Positions 27,923 to 36,596 are shown, numbered from the stretch's first letter. The stretch: 64,000 nt of DNA from Rhodanobacter sp. PCA2 (GCF_013620825.1 NZ_NJIC01000009.1:292264-356263); one strand, 5' to 3'. Notes: a model not told the origin generated them from the sequence alone. Program-made: numbers and translations.

Positions 27923-28340
27923 GTGCGTCCGTTGTGGCGGATAATTTAAAATCGATTGTTTAATTAAGGCTAATCCCGTGGCCTAATTTGATAAATCAGG
28001 CCGGGGCTGGCGGAAATTTTTCACACGAATTAACAAGTTTCCCTGGTCGCGCCGCCTATATTCGCAGTCTAATCTTGCAGCCTTCCCAAGGGGCTGCGGC
28101 GATCCTCTCACTCGGAGTTGGCGCCAGCAAGCGCATGGATGGATTTGGTGTGGTGGGATGGATCGTGGCGGCCCCCATGTGGCTTGAGCGAGGCCCGACG
28201 TCCCTAAGGTTCGCGCCGTGCACACTCTGGCAGCGGCGGTAATGCCTCCGATCTTCTGTGGAATACAAGCGGGTATGGCCCCAAGCCTGTAAAATACCCG
28301 CTTCGCACGGGCGCCCAGCCCGTCCAGGGATGCACCGAAC
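27923..28340. other. 418-bp spacer before ribH
   Basis: No convincing gene is seen. The first part is AT-rich (possible promoter for the minus-strand cassette gene) and holds an imperfect hairpin (GGCCTAATTT / AAATCAGGCC near 27981-28003). The 84-codon ORF at 27988-28242 has no family features. The last part carries the ribH promoter/hairpin described separately. Confidence 0.5.
28267..28303 (+). promoter_or_regulatory. ribH upstream hairpin with embedded -10
   Basis: AAGCGGGTAT (28267-28276) and ATACCCGCTT (28294-28303) form a perfect 10-bp inverted repeat around a 17-base loop containing TAAAAT (28290-28295), a plausible -10. The element could be an operator overlapping the promoter. It does not resemble an FMN riboswitch. 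The ribH ATG is 37 bp downstream. Confidence 0.45.
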
Positions 28341-28802
28341 ATGAAGACCATCGAAGGCGATTTCGCCACGCCCAAGGGCCGCTTCGCCATCGTGGCGGGC
28401 CGTTTCAACGGTTTCGTCGTGGAGCCGCTGGTGGCCGGGGCGCGCGACGCGCTGCTGCGGCACGGCGTGAAGGACGACGGCATCGAGCTGGTGCGGGTGC
28501 CGGGGGCGTGGGAGATCGCGCTGGCGGCGCACAAGTTGGCGGCGTCGGGCAAGTACGCGGCGGTGATCGCGCTGGGTGCGGTGATCCGCGGCTCCACGCC
28601 GCATTTCGATTACGTGGCCGGCGAGTGTGCCAAGGGCCTGGCGAAGGCGGCGCTGGATTCGGGCGTGCCGGTGGCGTTCGGGGTGCTCACCACCGATTCC
28701 ATCGAGCAGGCGATCGAGCGTGCCGGCACCAAGGCCGGCAACAAGGGCGCGGACGCGGCGATGGCCGCGCTGGAAATGGTCAACCTGTACGGCAAGCTGT
28801 GA
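28341..28802 (+). CDS. ribH: 6,7-dimethyl-8-ribityllumazine synthase
   Basis: RibH makes lumazine, the riboflavin precursor, in an oligomeric shell. The 153-residue product has the [20 protein letters not shown]-terminal active-site loop, [35 protein letters not shown] with the catalytic His, and [20 protein letters not shown]. nusB overlaps its stop by one base. The usual upstream ribE/ribBA genes are absent here; a scrap region precedes it instead. Confidence 0.97.
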   Translation: MKTIEGDFATPKGRFAIVAGRFNGFVVEPLVAGARDALLRHGVKDDGIELVRVPGAWEIALAAHKLAASGKYAAVIALGAVIRGSTPHFDYVAGECAKGLAKAALDSGVPVAFGVLTTDSIEQAIERAGTKAGNKGADAAMAALEMVNLYGKL

Positions 28803-29248
28803 TGCACACGCGTCCCGAAGGCATCGACCTCGCCGCGCGCTCGCGCGCCCGTCGCCGCGCGCTGCAGGCGCTGTACGCGTGGCAGCTTTCCGGCAGCCAC
28901 ATGAACGCGGTGATCGAGCAGTTCCGCCACGAGCAGGACATGGAAGTGGCCGACCTGGACTACTTCGAGGACTTGCTGCGCGGCGTGGAGATGCACGTCG
29001 ACGCGCTGGACGCCGCGCTGCGCCCCTACCTGGACCGCGAGGTGGCCGAGGTCGATCCCATCGAGCGCGCCGCGCTGCGCCTCGCCGCCTACGAACTGAA
29101 GTACCGGCTGGACGTGCCGTACCGCGTGGTCATCAACGAGGCGATCGAGGTCACCAAGCGCTTCGGCGCCGACCACGGCCACAGCTACGTCAACGGCGTG
29201 CTGGACAAGCTGGCCGCGCAACTGCGCAGCGCCGAGAAGAAGGCTTGA
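28802..29248 (+). CDS. nusB: Transcription antitermination factor NusB
   Basis: NusB binds boxA RNA with NusE to prevent termination in rRNA operons. The 148-residue product is helical throughout, with ARSRARRRALQALYAWQLSG at the N-terminus and the C-terminal YRVVINEAIEVTKRFGADHG, then YVNGVLDKLA, the NusB signature. The start overlaps the ribH stop (TGATG), and the conserved ribH-nusB coupling supports it. Confidence 0.96.
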   Translation: MHTRPEGIDLAARSRARRRALQALYAWQLSGSHMNAVIEQFRHEQDMEVADLDYFEDLLRGVEMHVDALDAALRPYLDREVAEVDPIERAALRLAAYELKYRLDVPYRVVINEAIEVTKRFGADHGHSYVNGVLDKLAAQLRSAEKKA

Positions 29249-29790
29249 CGCCGCCGGCCGGCACCACGGCGCGCACGGCGCCCGTGCTGGAAACGGAGCG
29301 CCTGCGCCTGCGCGCGCATCGCGCCGACGACCTGGATGCGTTCGCGGCGATCTGGTCCGATCCGGTGGTCACCCGCTACCTGGGCCGCGCGGCTTCGCCC
29401 ACGCGGCAGGATGCGTGGATGCGCATGCTGCGTTATCCCGGCCTGTGGGCGCTGCTGGGCTACGGTTTCTGGGCGGTGGAGGAGAAGGCCAGCGGTCGCT
29501 GCATCGGCGACATCGGCTTCGCCGACTTCAAGCGCGAGATCGACCCGCCGCTGGACGGCATGCTGGAAACCGGCTGGGTGCTGGCCGCGGATGCGCACGG
29601 CAAAGGCTACGCCAGCGAAGGGCTGGCCGCGGCGCTGGCCTGGAGCGAGGCCGAGCTGCCCGGCCGCACCGCGGCGTGCATCATCGAGCCGGAGAACGCG
29701 GCCTCCATCCGCGTTGCGGTGAAGGCCGGCTTCCGCGAATGGAGGCGCACCGTGTACCACGGCGACTCCATCCTCGTGTTCACCCGCTGA
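29245..29790 (+). CDS. GNAT-family N-acetyltransferase (RimJ/RimL type)
   Basis: The product (about 181 aa) has the Acetyltransf_3 pattern: LETERLRLRAHRADDLDAFA at the start, strand GCIGDIGFADF, the acetyl-CoA loop DAHGKGYASEGLAAALAW and PENAASIRVAVKAGF. Such enzymes acetylate protein N-termini or small molecules; the substrate is unknown. The start is uncertain: TTG at 29245 overlaps the nusB stop, while GTG at 29284 is an alternative just before the domain. Confidence 0.85.
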   Translation: MTPPAGTTARTAPVLETERLRLRAHRADDLDAFAAIWSDPVVTRYLGRAASPTRQDAWMRMLRYPGLWALLGYGFWAVEEKASGRCIGDIGFADFKREIDPPLDGMLETGWVLAADAHGKGYASEGLAAALAWSEAELPGRTAACIIEPENAASIRVAVKAGFREWRRTVYHGDSILVFTR

Positions 29791-29799
29791 GCGGGCCGC

Positions 29800-30261
29800 T
29801 CACTTCGCCGGGCAATCGCGGCTGTTGTCGGCGATGCCGGCGATCAGCCAGCGGCCGTCCACGCGCGCCAGGTTGAACACGTCGGTGCCGCAATGGTGCG
29901 GCTTGCCGTCGAGCAGGAATTCGTAGGGCGCCCACACCACCGCGATGTTGTCGTCCACGCGTACCTGCGGATCGCGGATGCGCTCCTCGATGCGGGCCTT
30001 GCCCGGTTTCACGTGGTCCACGAACTCGCCCAGCGCGAGCTGCACCGGCTTGCCCTGGCGCATCAGCGTGGCCATGCCGGTGGGCAGCACCAGCGCACGC
30101 ATGCCGGCCTGGTCGTAGCGGGACATCGCCGAAAAAAACGCACGGACCGGCGCCAGCACGGCCGCGTCCGTGCTCGCGGCGAGCGACGGTGCAGCCATTG
30201 CCGGCGGGCCGGCCAGCAGGGCGAGCGACAAGGTGGCGGCAGGGAAACGGATGCGGCGCAT
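29800..30261 (-). CDS. Secreted SnoaL/NTF2-like protein
   Basis: The 153-residue product has a Sec signal peptide (residues 1-23, PPAMA-AP). The rest reads like an NTF2-like fold: VRAFFSAMSRYDQAGMRALV helix, then beta strands with VDDNIAVVWAPYEFLLDGKP and VDGRWLIAGIADNSRDC. No catalytic residues of a known enzyme can be assigned. It lies opposite to and between the GNAT and thiL genes, interrupting the nusB-thiL order. Confidence 0.72.
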   Translation of the reverse strand: MRRIRFPAATLSLALLAGPPAMAAPSLAASTDAAVLAPVRAFFSAMSRYDQAGMRALVLPTGMATLMRQGKPVQLALGEFVDHVKPGKARIEERIRDPQVRVDDNIAVVWAPYEFLLDGKPHHCGTDVFNLARVDGRWLIAGIADNSRDCPAK

Positions 30262-30393
30262 GGCGGCGACTCGGGCGGGGGATGGTCGCCAGCCTCGCAC
30301 GCCCGTGGCCGCCGTGCATGCGCCGCAGGTCACGGGCTTGCGCCGCGTGCGTGCGGATGCTCTGCTCTGGAGTCGCCGCCACCCGGGATCGCC

Positions 30394-31362
30394 ATGGAAT
30401 TCAGCCTGATCGACCGCATCCGCGAGCGCACCGAGCAGGGGCGCGAGGACGTGCGCCTGGGTATCGGCGACGACGCCGCACTGCTGGCGGTGCCGCCGGG
30501 GCAGGAACTGGCGGTGGCGATCGACACCCTGGTGGAGGGCGTGCATTTCCCGCTGGGCACCGCGCCGGCCGACATCGGCTGGAAGGCGCTGGCGGTGAAC
30601 CTGTCCGATCTCGCCGCGATGGGCGCCGTGCCGGCCTGGGCCTTGCTCGCGCTGACGCTGCCGCAGGCGGACGCCGCCTTCATCGACGGCCTGGCCGACG
30701 GTTTCGCGCAGCTCGCGCGGCAGCACCGGCTGGCCCTGGTGGGCGGCGACACCACGCGCGGCCCGCTCACGCTCAGCGTGGCGGTGCACGGCTTCGTGCC
30801 GCCGGAGCAGGCGCTGACGCGCGCGGGTGCGCGGGTGGGCGATGCGGTGCTGGTCACCGGCACGCTGGGCGATGCGGCCGCGGGCCTGCACTGCCTGCAG
30901 ACGGCGATGCAGGTGGACAGCCGTACGGCCATGCGCGATGCGCTGGTGGAACGCCTGAACCGGCCGGTGCCGCGGCTGGCCGCGGGGCTGGCGCTGCGCG
31001 GGCGCGCCAGCGCCTGCCTGGACGTGTCCGACGGCCTGCTCGCCGACCTGGGCCACCTGTGCGCGGCCAGCGGCGTGGGGGCGGAAATCGACGCGGCGCT
31101 GCTGCCGTGTTCGTCCGCGCTGCTGGGCCTGTTCGACGACGGCGCCGCGCGCGACTTCGCGCTGTCCGGCGGCGACGACTACGAGCTGTGCTTCACCGTG
31201 CCCGCCGCGCGCGTGGGCGAGGTGCAGGCCGACCTGGCGCGGCTGGGCGGCGGCGCCACGCGCATCGGCCGCATCGTGGCGGGCGAGGGCGTGCGCGTGC
31301 GCGATGCGGGCGGCGATTGGCTGGAACCGGAGCGCGCGGGCTGGGATCATTTCGCCGCATGA
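30394..31362 (+). CDS. thiL: Thiamine-monophosphate kinase
   Basis: ThiL phosphorylates thiamine monophosphate to the active pyrophosphate. The 322-residue product starts MEFSLIDRIRERTEQGREDV and shows GIGDDAALLAVPPG, TLVEGVHFPLGTAPADIGWK, NLSDLAAMGAVPAW, VGGDTTRGPLTLSV, CLDVSDGLLADLGHL and SGGDDYELCF, covering all PurM-like metal and substrate motifs. pgpA overlaps its stop (ATGA). Confidence 0.96.
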   Translation: MEFSLIDRIRERTEQGREDVRLGIGDDAALLAVPPGQELAVAIDTLVEGVHFPLGTAPADIGWKALAVNLSDLAAMGAVPAWALLALTLPQADAAFIDGLADGFAQLARQHRLALVGGDTTRGPLTLSVAVHGFVPPEQALTRAGARVGDAVLVTGTLGDAAAGLHCLQTAMQVDSRTAMRDALVERLNRPVPRLAAGLALRGRASACLDVSDGLLADLGHLCAASGVGAEIDAALLPCSSALLGLFDDGAARDFALSGGDDYELCFTVPAARVGEVQADLARLGGGATRIGRIVAGEGVRVRDAGGDWLEPERAGWDHFAA

Positions 31363-31868
31363 ACGCTCCCGTCGAACGCAAGACGCTCACCGCAGCGCAA
31401 CGCCGCGCCCTGCTCGCCACGCCCGCGGGCTGGATCGCCTGCGGCCTCGGTTCCGGCCTCGCGCCGGTGGCGCAGGGCACGTTCGGCTCGCTGGCGGCGC
31501 TGCTGCCGTGGCTGCTGCTGCGCGGGCTGTCGCTGCCGCTCAACCTGCTGGTCATCGGGCTGGGTTTCGTCTTGGGCGTGTGGGCCTGCGAACGCGCCGG
31601 CCGCGCGCTCGGCGTGGACGATCACCGCGCGCTGGTGTGGGACGAGTTCGTCGGCTTGTGGATCGCGTTGCTGCCCGCGCTGCTGGCGCCGTGGTGGGCG
31701 GTGTTGGCCAGCTTCGCGCTGTTCCGCCTGTTCGACGTGTGGAAGCCGTGGCCGATACGCGTGTTCGACCGCCGCCTCAAGGGCGGCCTCGGCGTGATGG
31801 TGGACGACGTGGTGGCCGGCGCGTTCGCCGCGGTGGTGCTGGGAATCGCGCTGCACTTCCTCCGCTGA
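31359..31868 (+). CDS. pgpA: Phosphatidylglycerophosphatase A
   Basis: PgpA dephosphorylates phosphatidylglycerol phosphate in the inner membrane. The 169-residue product has the family motifs GLGSGLAPVAQGTFGSLAAL, DDHRALVWDEFVGLWIAL, FRLFDVWKPWPIRVFDRRLK and GGLGVMVDDVVAGAFAAVV, with about four membrane segments. It is translationally coupled to thiL, the usual pairing in Gammaproteobacteria. Confidence 0.96.
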   Translation: MNAPVERKTLTAAQRRALLATPAGWIACGLGSGLAPVAQGTFGSLAALLPWLLLRGLSLPLNLLVIGLGFVLGVWACERAGRALGVDDHRALVWDEFVGLWIALLPALLAPWWAVLASFALFRLFDVWKPWPIRVFDRRLKGGLGVMVDDVVAGAFAAVVLGIALHFLR

Positions 31869-31872
31869 GCGT

Positions 31873-32817
31873 TCACGGCAGGCAGCCGAAGCCGCGCAGG
31901 GTCGCGGCGACCGCCTGGTCCAGCGGGGTGTGCGGTTCCTCGCCCAGCCGCGCCAGCAGCTTGCGGTTGTCCAGTTGCAGCGGTTCGCGCCACAGGTGGC
32001 GCATCTCGCGCACTTCGCGCAGCAGCACCACGAACGGCCCGGCCAGCCAGGTCAGCCACCACGGAAACGCGCGCAGCCGCAGCGCCGGGTTGCCGGTGGC
32101 GCGGCGCGTGGCGGCGAGCAGGGCGTCGCCATCCACGTAGTGGCCGGCGAAGTGGTAGCGGGCGAAGCGTTCCAGTTCGCCCTCGCGCTCCAGCAGGCGC
32201 GCCACCGTTTCGCCCACGTCGGGCAGGTAGGCCCAGGCATGGCCCAGGTCGTGGCGCGCCGGGTACAGCAGCGAGCGCACCGGGCGGCCGGGCTTGATCA
32301 TCTCCGCGAACCAGTTGTTGCGCGCGCCCGGCCCGAAGAAGTCGCCGCAGCGCAGGATCAGGCTGCGCACGTCGGTGGCCTCCGCCAGGCGCCGCTCCAT
32401 CGCGACGCGGATCGCGCCCTTGCGGGTCAGCGGCCGCTGCGGATCGTCCTCGGCGAGCAGGGGAAACGCGTCGGGGCCGTAGTTGTAGATCGAACCCGGC
32501 AGCACCAGGCGCGCCCCGTTGGCGCGGGCGGCGGCGAGGCTGTTGTCCAGCATCGGCAGCGCCAGCGTGTCCCAGTCGCGGTAGCCCGGCGGGTTCACCG
32601 CGTGGACCAGCACGTCCACGCCGGCCGCGGCCTGCAGCACGTCGCCGGCCTGCAGGGCGTCGCCGGTGCGCCAGTCGATGCGTGGGTCCAGGCCGGGACG
32701 CACGGCGTTGCGCACCAGCGCGCGTACCGTCCAGCCGCGCCGCAGCAGGGCCGCGGCGATCTCGCCGCCCGCGCCGCCGGTGGCGCCGAGAATCAGGGCT
32801 GTCTTCGATGCGTTCAT
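31873..32817 (-). CDS. NAD-dependent epimerase/dehydratase-like protein
   Basis: This 314-residue extended-SDR protein has the nucleotide-binding motif LILGATGGAGGEIAAALLRR at residues 8-27 and NPPGYRDWDTL after the second strand. The usual YxxxK catalytic pair is not obvious (SIYNYG, then TRKGAIRVAMERR), so it may be an atypical, reductase-like or regulatory SDR. It is divergent from a LysR regulator across 90 bp, the typical arrangement of a regulator and its target. Confidence 0.8.
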   Translation of the reverse strand: MNASKTALILGATGGAGGEIAAALLRRGWTVRALVRNAVRPGLDPRIDWRTGDALQAGDVLQAAAGVDVLVHAVNPPGYRDWDTLALPMLDNSLAAARANGARLVLPGSIYNYGPDAFPLLAEDDPQRPLTRKGAIRVAMERRLAEATDVRSLILRCGDFFGPGARNNWFAEMIKPGRPVRSLLYPARHDLGHAWAYLPDVGETVARLLEREGELERFARYHFAGHYVDGDALLAATRRATGNPALRLRAFPWWLTWLAGPFVVLLREVREMRHLWREPLQLDNRKLLARLGEEPHTPLDQAVAATLRGFGCLP

Positions 32818-32865
32818 GGTCGTGCTCCGGGAGGGATGGGGCCAGTTTCGCGCGGGAATGGGTAG

Positions 32866-32900
32866 TTGAAAATTGCCCAATGTCAAACATTTGCTATAAA
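32866..32900 (+). promoter_or_regulatory. LysR promoter and candidate LysR-binding site
   Basis: TTGCCC (32873-32878) and TATAAA (32895-32900) are 16 bp apart and 7 bp before the LysR start. Overlapping them, TTGA (32866-32869) and TCAA (32883-32886) form an inverted repeat with 13 bp between. Inside it lies the ATTGCCCAAT palindrome (32872-32881), fitting a LysR-type site controlling both divergent genes. Confidence 0.5.
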
Positions 32901-32907
32901 TAAATGC

Positions 32908-33816
32908 ATGGATACCGACGAGCTCGGCTGGGATCTCTATCGTTCCTTCCTCGCGGTGGCGGACGAAGGCAGCCTGTCCGCGGCGGCCCGCATGCTGGGC
33001 ATGACCCAGCCCAGTCTCGGGCGGCATGTGCGGCAGCTGGAGACGCGGCTGGGCGTGGCCTTGTTCACGCGTTCGCCGCAGGGCCTGGCGCTGACCGAGG
33101 TGGGCGCCGAGCTGGCCGAGCATGCGCGCGGCATGGCCGCGGCCTCGGCCGCGCTGCGGCGCGCGGCTTCCGGCAGCCGGCAGGAGGTGCGCGGCGCGGT
33201 GCGCATCACCTGCAGCGAGATGGTCGGCGGCGGGGTGTTGCCCGCCATGCTGGCCGAGCTGCGGCGGCGGCAGCCGGGCATCGTGATCGAGCTGTCGCTG
33301 TCCGATGCGATCGAGGACCTGCTGCGCAAGGACGCCGACATCGCGGTGCGCATGCTGCGGCCCAGCCAGGTCGCGCTGGTGGCGCGGCGCGTGGGAGCGA
33401 TCGGGATGGGGCTGTACGCCCATCGACGCTACCTGAAGGCGCATGGCGTGCCGCGCACGCTGGCCGAGCTGCGGCAGCACGCGCTGATCGGCTTCGACCG
33501 CGAGACGCCGGCGCTGCGCGCGATGATCGCCCGCGTGCCGGGCGGCGAGATGTACGCACGCGCCAACTTCGCGTTGCGCACGGACAGCGCGTGGGCGCAA
33601 CTGGCGGCGCTGCGTGCGGGCTTCGGCATCGGCGTGTGCCAGCACGCGCTGGCGCGCCGCGAACGGTCGCTGCTGCCGGTGCTCCCGGGCGCCATCACGC
33701 TGGAGCTGGATACCTGGCTGGTGATGCACGAGGACCAGCGCGCGAACCGCCGCGTGCGGCTGGTGTTCGACTACCTGTCCGAGGCGTTGGCGGCGTTCGC
33801 GGCCGCGGGCGCCTGA
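32908..33816 (+). CDS. LysR-family transcriptional regulator
   Basis: The 302-residue product has the N-terminal HTH (LYRSFLAVADEGSLSAAARM, then LGMTQPSLGRHVRQLETRLG, about residues 9-50) and a C-terminal co-inducer domain with VRITCSEMVGGGVLPAMLAE and DIAVRMLRPSQ. The ATG at 32908 is preferred over 32866 because the upstream codons overlap the promoter and add non-family sequence. It is divergent from the epimerase-like gene, its likely target. Confidence 0.9.
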   Translation: MDTDELGWDLYRSFLAVADEGSLSAAARMLGMTQPSLGRHVRQLETRLGVALFTRSPQGLALTEVGAELAEHARGMAAASAALRRAASGSRQEVRGAVRITCSEMVGGGVLPAMLAELRRRQPGIVIELSLSDAIEDLLRKDADIAVRMLRPSQVALVARRVGAIGMGLYAHRRYLKAHGVPRTLAELRQHALIGFDRETPALRAMIARVPGGEMYARANFALRTDSAWAQLAALRAGFGIGVCQHALARRERSLLPVLPGAITLELDTWLVMHEDQRANRRVRLVFDYLSEALAAFAAAGA

Positions 33817-33823
33817 GGCGACG

Positions 33824-35314
33824 TCACTTCTCGTCGTGGCCCGGGCCGTAGCGGCGGTCCGGGCCGCGGTAGGCCGCGACCCGCGCCAGCCGCGGCGTGC
33901 CGTAGCCGAATTCCAGCGCCACGCGCAGCTTGCCCGCGCGCACCGGGTCGAAGCGCGCGAGCTTCCGGTTGCCGATGGTGGTGCCCCAGGCGAATTGCCG
34001 CCACGCGCCCTGGTCCCAGAGTTCCACGCGGTAATTCGCGATGTTCTGGCCCAGCGCGATCGCCTCGCCCAGTTCCAGCGTGTCGAACTCGATCTCCTGC
34101 GGCAGCTCGAATTCCAGCCAGCCGTCGCGGGCGTTCGGCGGCGCGCTCCAGTACGTGTCCGGATCGGCCTCCAGCACCTTCGCCGGCAGGTGCGGCGCAT
34201 CGCTGCCGCTGGCGCGCACCCTGGCACCTTGCAGCAGGTCGCTGGCGAACAGCGCCGTGCGCTTCGCCGCGAAGCCCTGCAGCGAGGCGATGTCGGTGGC
34301 GTCGAACAGGCCGTCGCGGTTCGGCGGCAGGCTGAGCGTCAGCTTGCCGTTGCGGCCCACCGAGCTGAAATACAGGTCCAGCAGGTCGTCCGCCGTGCGC
34401 ACCTTGTCGTTTTCCGCGGGGTGCCAGAACCAGCCGGGGCGTATCGACACGTCCGCTTCGGTGGGGCGCCACACGCTGCCGTGGGGATCGCCGTGGCCCA
34501 GCAGCTCGCCCACCCACGGCCGGTCGTAGCCGGCGTAGGGCACGCTGGCCGGATCGATGCTGGTCCAGCAGGTGCTGCCGGCCACGCCTTTCTCGTTGCC
34601 GACCCAGCGCACGTCGGGGCCGGCGTCGGAGTAGATGATGGCGTCCGGCTGCAGGCGGCGCACCGTGGCGTGGATGCGCGGCCAGTCGTAGGCCTGCCTG
34701 CGGCCGTCCGGGCCTTCGCCGTTGGCGCCGTCGAACCACACTTCCACGATCCGGCCGTAGTGCGTGAGCAGTTCGGTGAGCTGGGCGATGTAGAAATCGT
34801 TGTAGGCCTCGCCGCTGCCGTAGACCTTCGCGTTGCGGTCCCATGGCGACAGGTACAGGCCCGCGCCCAGGCCCTCGGCGCGGCAGGCGTCGGTGTATTC
34901 GCGCACCACGTCGCCGTGGCCGTCCTTCCATGGGCTGTTCTTCACCGAATGCGCCGTGGTGGCGGTGGGCCACAGGCAGAAGCCGTCGTGGTGCTTGGCG
35001 GTGAGGATCATGCTGCGGAAACCCGCCTGCTTCGCCGCGCGCGCCCATTGCCCGGCATCCAGCTTGCGCGGGTTGAAGATGGACGGCGACTCGGCGCCGT
35101 CGCCCCATTCCTTGTCGGTGAACGTGTTCACCGTGAGGTGCACGAACATCGCGAGTTCCTCGCGCTGCCAGCGCAACTGCTGCACCGTCGGGCGCGGCCG
35201 CGGCGCGGTGGGCGTGGCGGTGGCGGCGGCGTCCGCACGGACCAGGCGGGGCAGGCCCAGCGCGCCCAGCGAGGCGGCGGCCGAACCGGCGAGCAGGAAA
35301 CGACGACGATCCAT
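33824..35314 (-). CDS. Tat-exported alpha-L-fucosidase (GH29)
   Basis: GH29 enzymes release alpha-L-fucose from glycans. The 496-residue product starts with a twin-arginine signal (MDRRRFLLAGSAAAS). The catalytic domain has LTAKHHDGFCLWPTATTAHS, the nucleophile region VEVWFDGANGEG and IYSDAGPDVRWVGNE. The C-terminal part (residues about 360-490) reads like a discoidin-type carbohydrate-binding fold. Start 35314 is chosen for the Tat motif; the frame continues 15 codons upstream. It is divergent from the aldo/keto reductase gene. Confidence 0.9.
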   Translation of the reverse strand: MDRRRFLLAGSAAASLGALGLPRLVRADAAATATPTAPRPRPTVQQLRWQREELAMFVHLTVNTFTDKEWGDGAESPSIFNPRKLDAGQWARAAKQAGFRSMILTAKHHDGFCLWPTATTAHSVKNSPWKDGHGDVVREYTDACRAEGLGAGLYLSPWDRNAKVYGSGEAYNDFYIAQLTELLTHYGRIVEVWFDGANGEGPDGRRQAYDWPRIHATVRRLQPDAIIYSDAGPDVRWVGNEKGVAGSTCWTSIDPASVPYAGYDRPWVGELLGHGDPHGSVWRPTEADVSIRPGWFWHPAENDKVRTADDLLDLYFSSVGRNGKLTLSLPPNRDGLFDATDIASLQGFAAKRTALFASDLLQGARVRASGSDAPHLPAKVLEADPDTYWSAPPNARDGWLEFELPQEIEFDTLELGEAIALGQNIANYRVELWDQGAWRQFAWGTTIGNRKLARFDPVRAGKLRVALEFGYGTPRLARVAAYRGPDRRYGPGHDEK

Positions 35315-35360
35315 GGGGTGAGTCTCCACGAGCAGCTGCGGTGATGTGGTCCGGGTCACT

Positions 35361-35396
35361 ATATTTCAAATATGACGATCATGTTCATACATGATC
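35361..35396. promoter_or_regulatory. Twin palindromes between fucosidase and reductase genes
   Basis: ATATTTCAAATAT (35361-35373) is a perfect 13-bp palindrome. Next to it, GATCATGT (35377-35384) and ACATGATC (35389-35396) form a perfect 8-bp inverted repeat with a 4-base spacer. They are AT-rich against a GC-rich background and lie 47 bp upstream of the fucosidase start, so they look like operator/promoter elements for a sugar-responsive regulator. Confidence 0.5.
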
Positions 35397-35543
35397 ATGT
35401 CGGCGATCGCCTGCCGATTCCGCGACGATCGGCGTGCATGCTGCAGCCAGTGGGTGCAAAAGCTTGCATCGGGCCGACGCGCGGACGCAGCATGCGGAAG
35501 GGGGCGGCATCGGTCGGTCGCCCGTCAGTCGATGGAGTTTCCC

Positions 35544-36512
35544 ATGCAGTATCGCCGCCTCGGCCATTCCGGCCTGCCGCTTTCCGTCCTTTCCCTGGGC
35601 ACCTGGGCCACGTTCGGCAAGAGCGTGGGACGCTCGCTGGCGCGCAACATGCTGGCGCTGGCCTGGGACCGCGGGGTGAACTTCTTCGACAGCGCCGAGA
35701 CCTACGGCAACGGCGTGGCCGAGGCGCTGATGGGCGACGTGCTGGCCGACCTGCGGTTTCCGCGCGACAGCTGGTGCGTGTCCAGCAAGGTGTTCTTCGG
35801 CGCGCAGGACCATCCCCGGCCCACGCAGCGCGGCCTGTCGCGCAAACACGTGATCGAGGCCTGCGAGCAGGCGCTGCAGCGCCTGCGCGTGGACTACCTC
35901 GACCTGTACTTCTGCCATCGCCCCGATCCGGATACGCCGGTGGCGGAAACGGTGGCGGCGATGGACTTCCTGGTGCGCCAGGGCAAGGTGCTGTACTGGG
36001 GCACCAGCGAGTGGCCGGCCGAAGGGATCCGCGAGGCGTTCCGGGTCGCCCGCGAGAATCACCTCACCGCACCGACGATGGAGCAGCCGCAGTACAACCT
36101 GCTGCACCGCGAGCGGGTCGAGCTGGAATACGCGCCGCTGTACGAGGACTACGGGCTGGGCACCACCACCTGGTCGCCGCTGGCCTCGGGACTGCTCAGC
36201 GGCAAGTACGACGGCGGCGTGCCCGCCGATTCGCGGCTGGCGCAACCCGACTACGCCTGGCTGCACGACAAGGTGCTGGGCGAGCGCGGCGAGCAGGTGG
36301 CGAAGGTGCGCCGGCTGCGGCCGCTGGCCGACGAACTGGGCTGCAGCACCGCGCAACTCGCGATCGCCTGGTGCCTCGCCAACCCGCACGTGTCCACGGT
36401 GATGCTGGGGGCGAGCCGGACGGAACAGCTCGAACACAACCTGGCCGCGCTGGATGTGTTGCCGAGGCTGGACGAGGCGATGCGCCAGCGCGTGGCGCAG
36501 GCCGTCGCGTGA
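35544..36512 (+). CDS. Aldo/keto reductase (Kv-beta/AKR6-like)
   Basis: This NADPH-dependent oxidoreductase of 322 residues begins MQYRRLGHSGLPLSVLSLGT. It carries the catalytic tetrad region NFFDSAETYGNG (Asp and Tyr), VSSKVFFG (Lys) and DLYFCHRPDPDTP (His), and ends with VMLGASRTEQLEHNL, the coenzyme-binding block typical of potassium-channel beta-subunit homologues. GGAG 6 bases before 35544 fixes this start; an ATG at 35532 is in frame. The substrate is unknown. Confidence 0.92.
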   Translation: MQYRRLGHSGLPLSVLSLGTWATFGKSVGRSLARNMLALAWDRGVNFFDSAETYGNGVAEALMGDVLADLRFPRDSWCVSSKVFFGAQDHPRPTQRGLSRKHVIEACEQALQRLRVDYLDLYFCHRPDPDTPVAETVAAMDFLVRQGKVLYWGTSEWPAEGIREAFRVARENHLTAPTMEQPQYNLLHRERVELEYAPLYEDYGLGTTTWSPLASGLLSGKYDGGVPADSRLAQPDYAWLHDKVLGERGEQVAKVRRLRPLADELGCSTAQLAIAWCLANPHVSTVMLGASRTEQLEHNLAALDVLPRLDEAMRQRVAQAVA

Positions 36513-36535
36513 GGCCGTGTCGGCCGTCGCGCCAG

Positions 36536-36563
36536 TTGACACATTAATGAGAATCATTATCAT
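36536..36563 (+). promoter_or_regulatory. Fur-box-overlapped promoter of hemP
   Basis: A perfect -35 TTGACA (36536-36541) and -10 TATCAT (36558-36563) are 16 bp apart. The 19-bp stretch ATTAATGAGAATCATTATC (36543-36561) matches 16 of 19 positions of the Fur consensus and covers the spacer and -10. Iron-dependent repression of hemP is the direct inference. Confidence 0.82.
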
Positions 36564-36596
36564 CAACTCCGCCTGAAACCCACCGCGGAGTCGTCC

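Noticed and set aside
27988..28242. 84-codon plus-strand ORF before ribH
   Set aside because: It has no recognisable features, no ribosome-binding site, and ends in the ribH promoter region; treated as non-coding.
28243..28340. FMN riboswitch upstream of ribH
   Set aside because: The conserved RFN-element sequence blocks are absent; only a simple inverted repeat is present.
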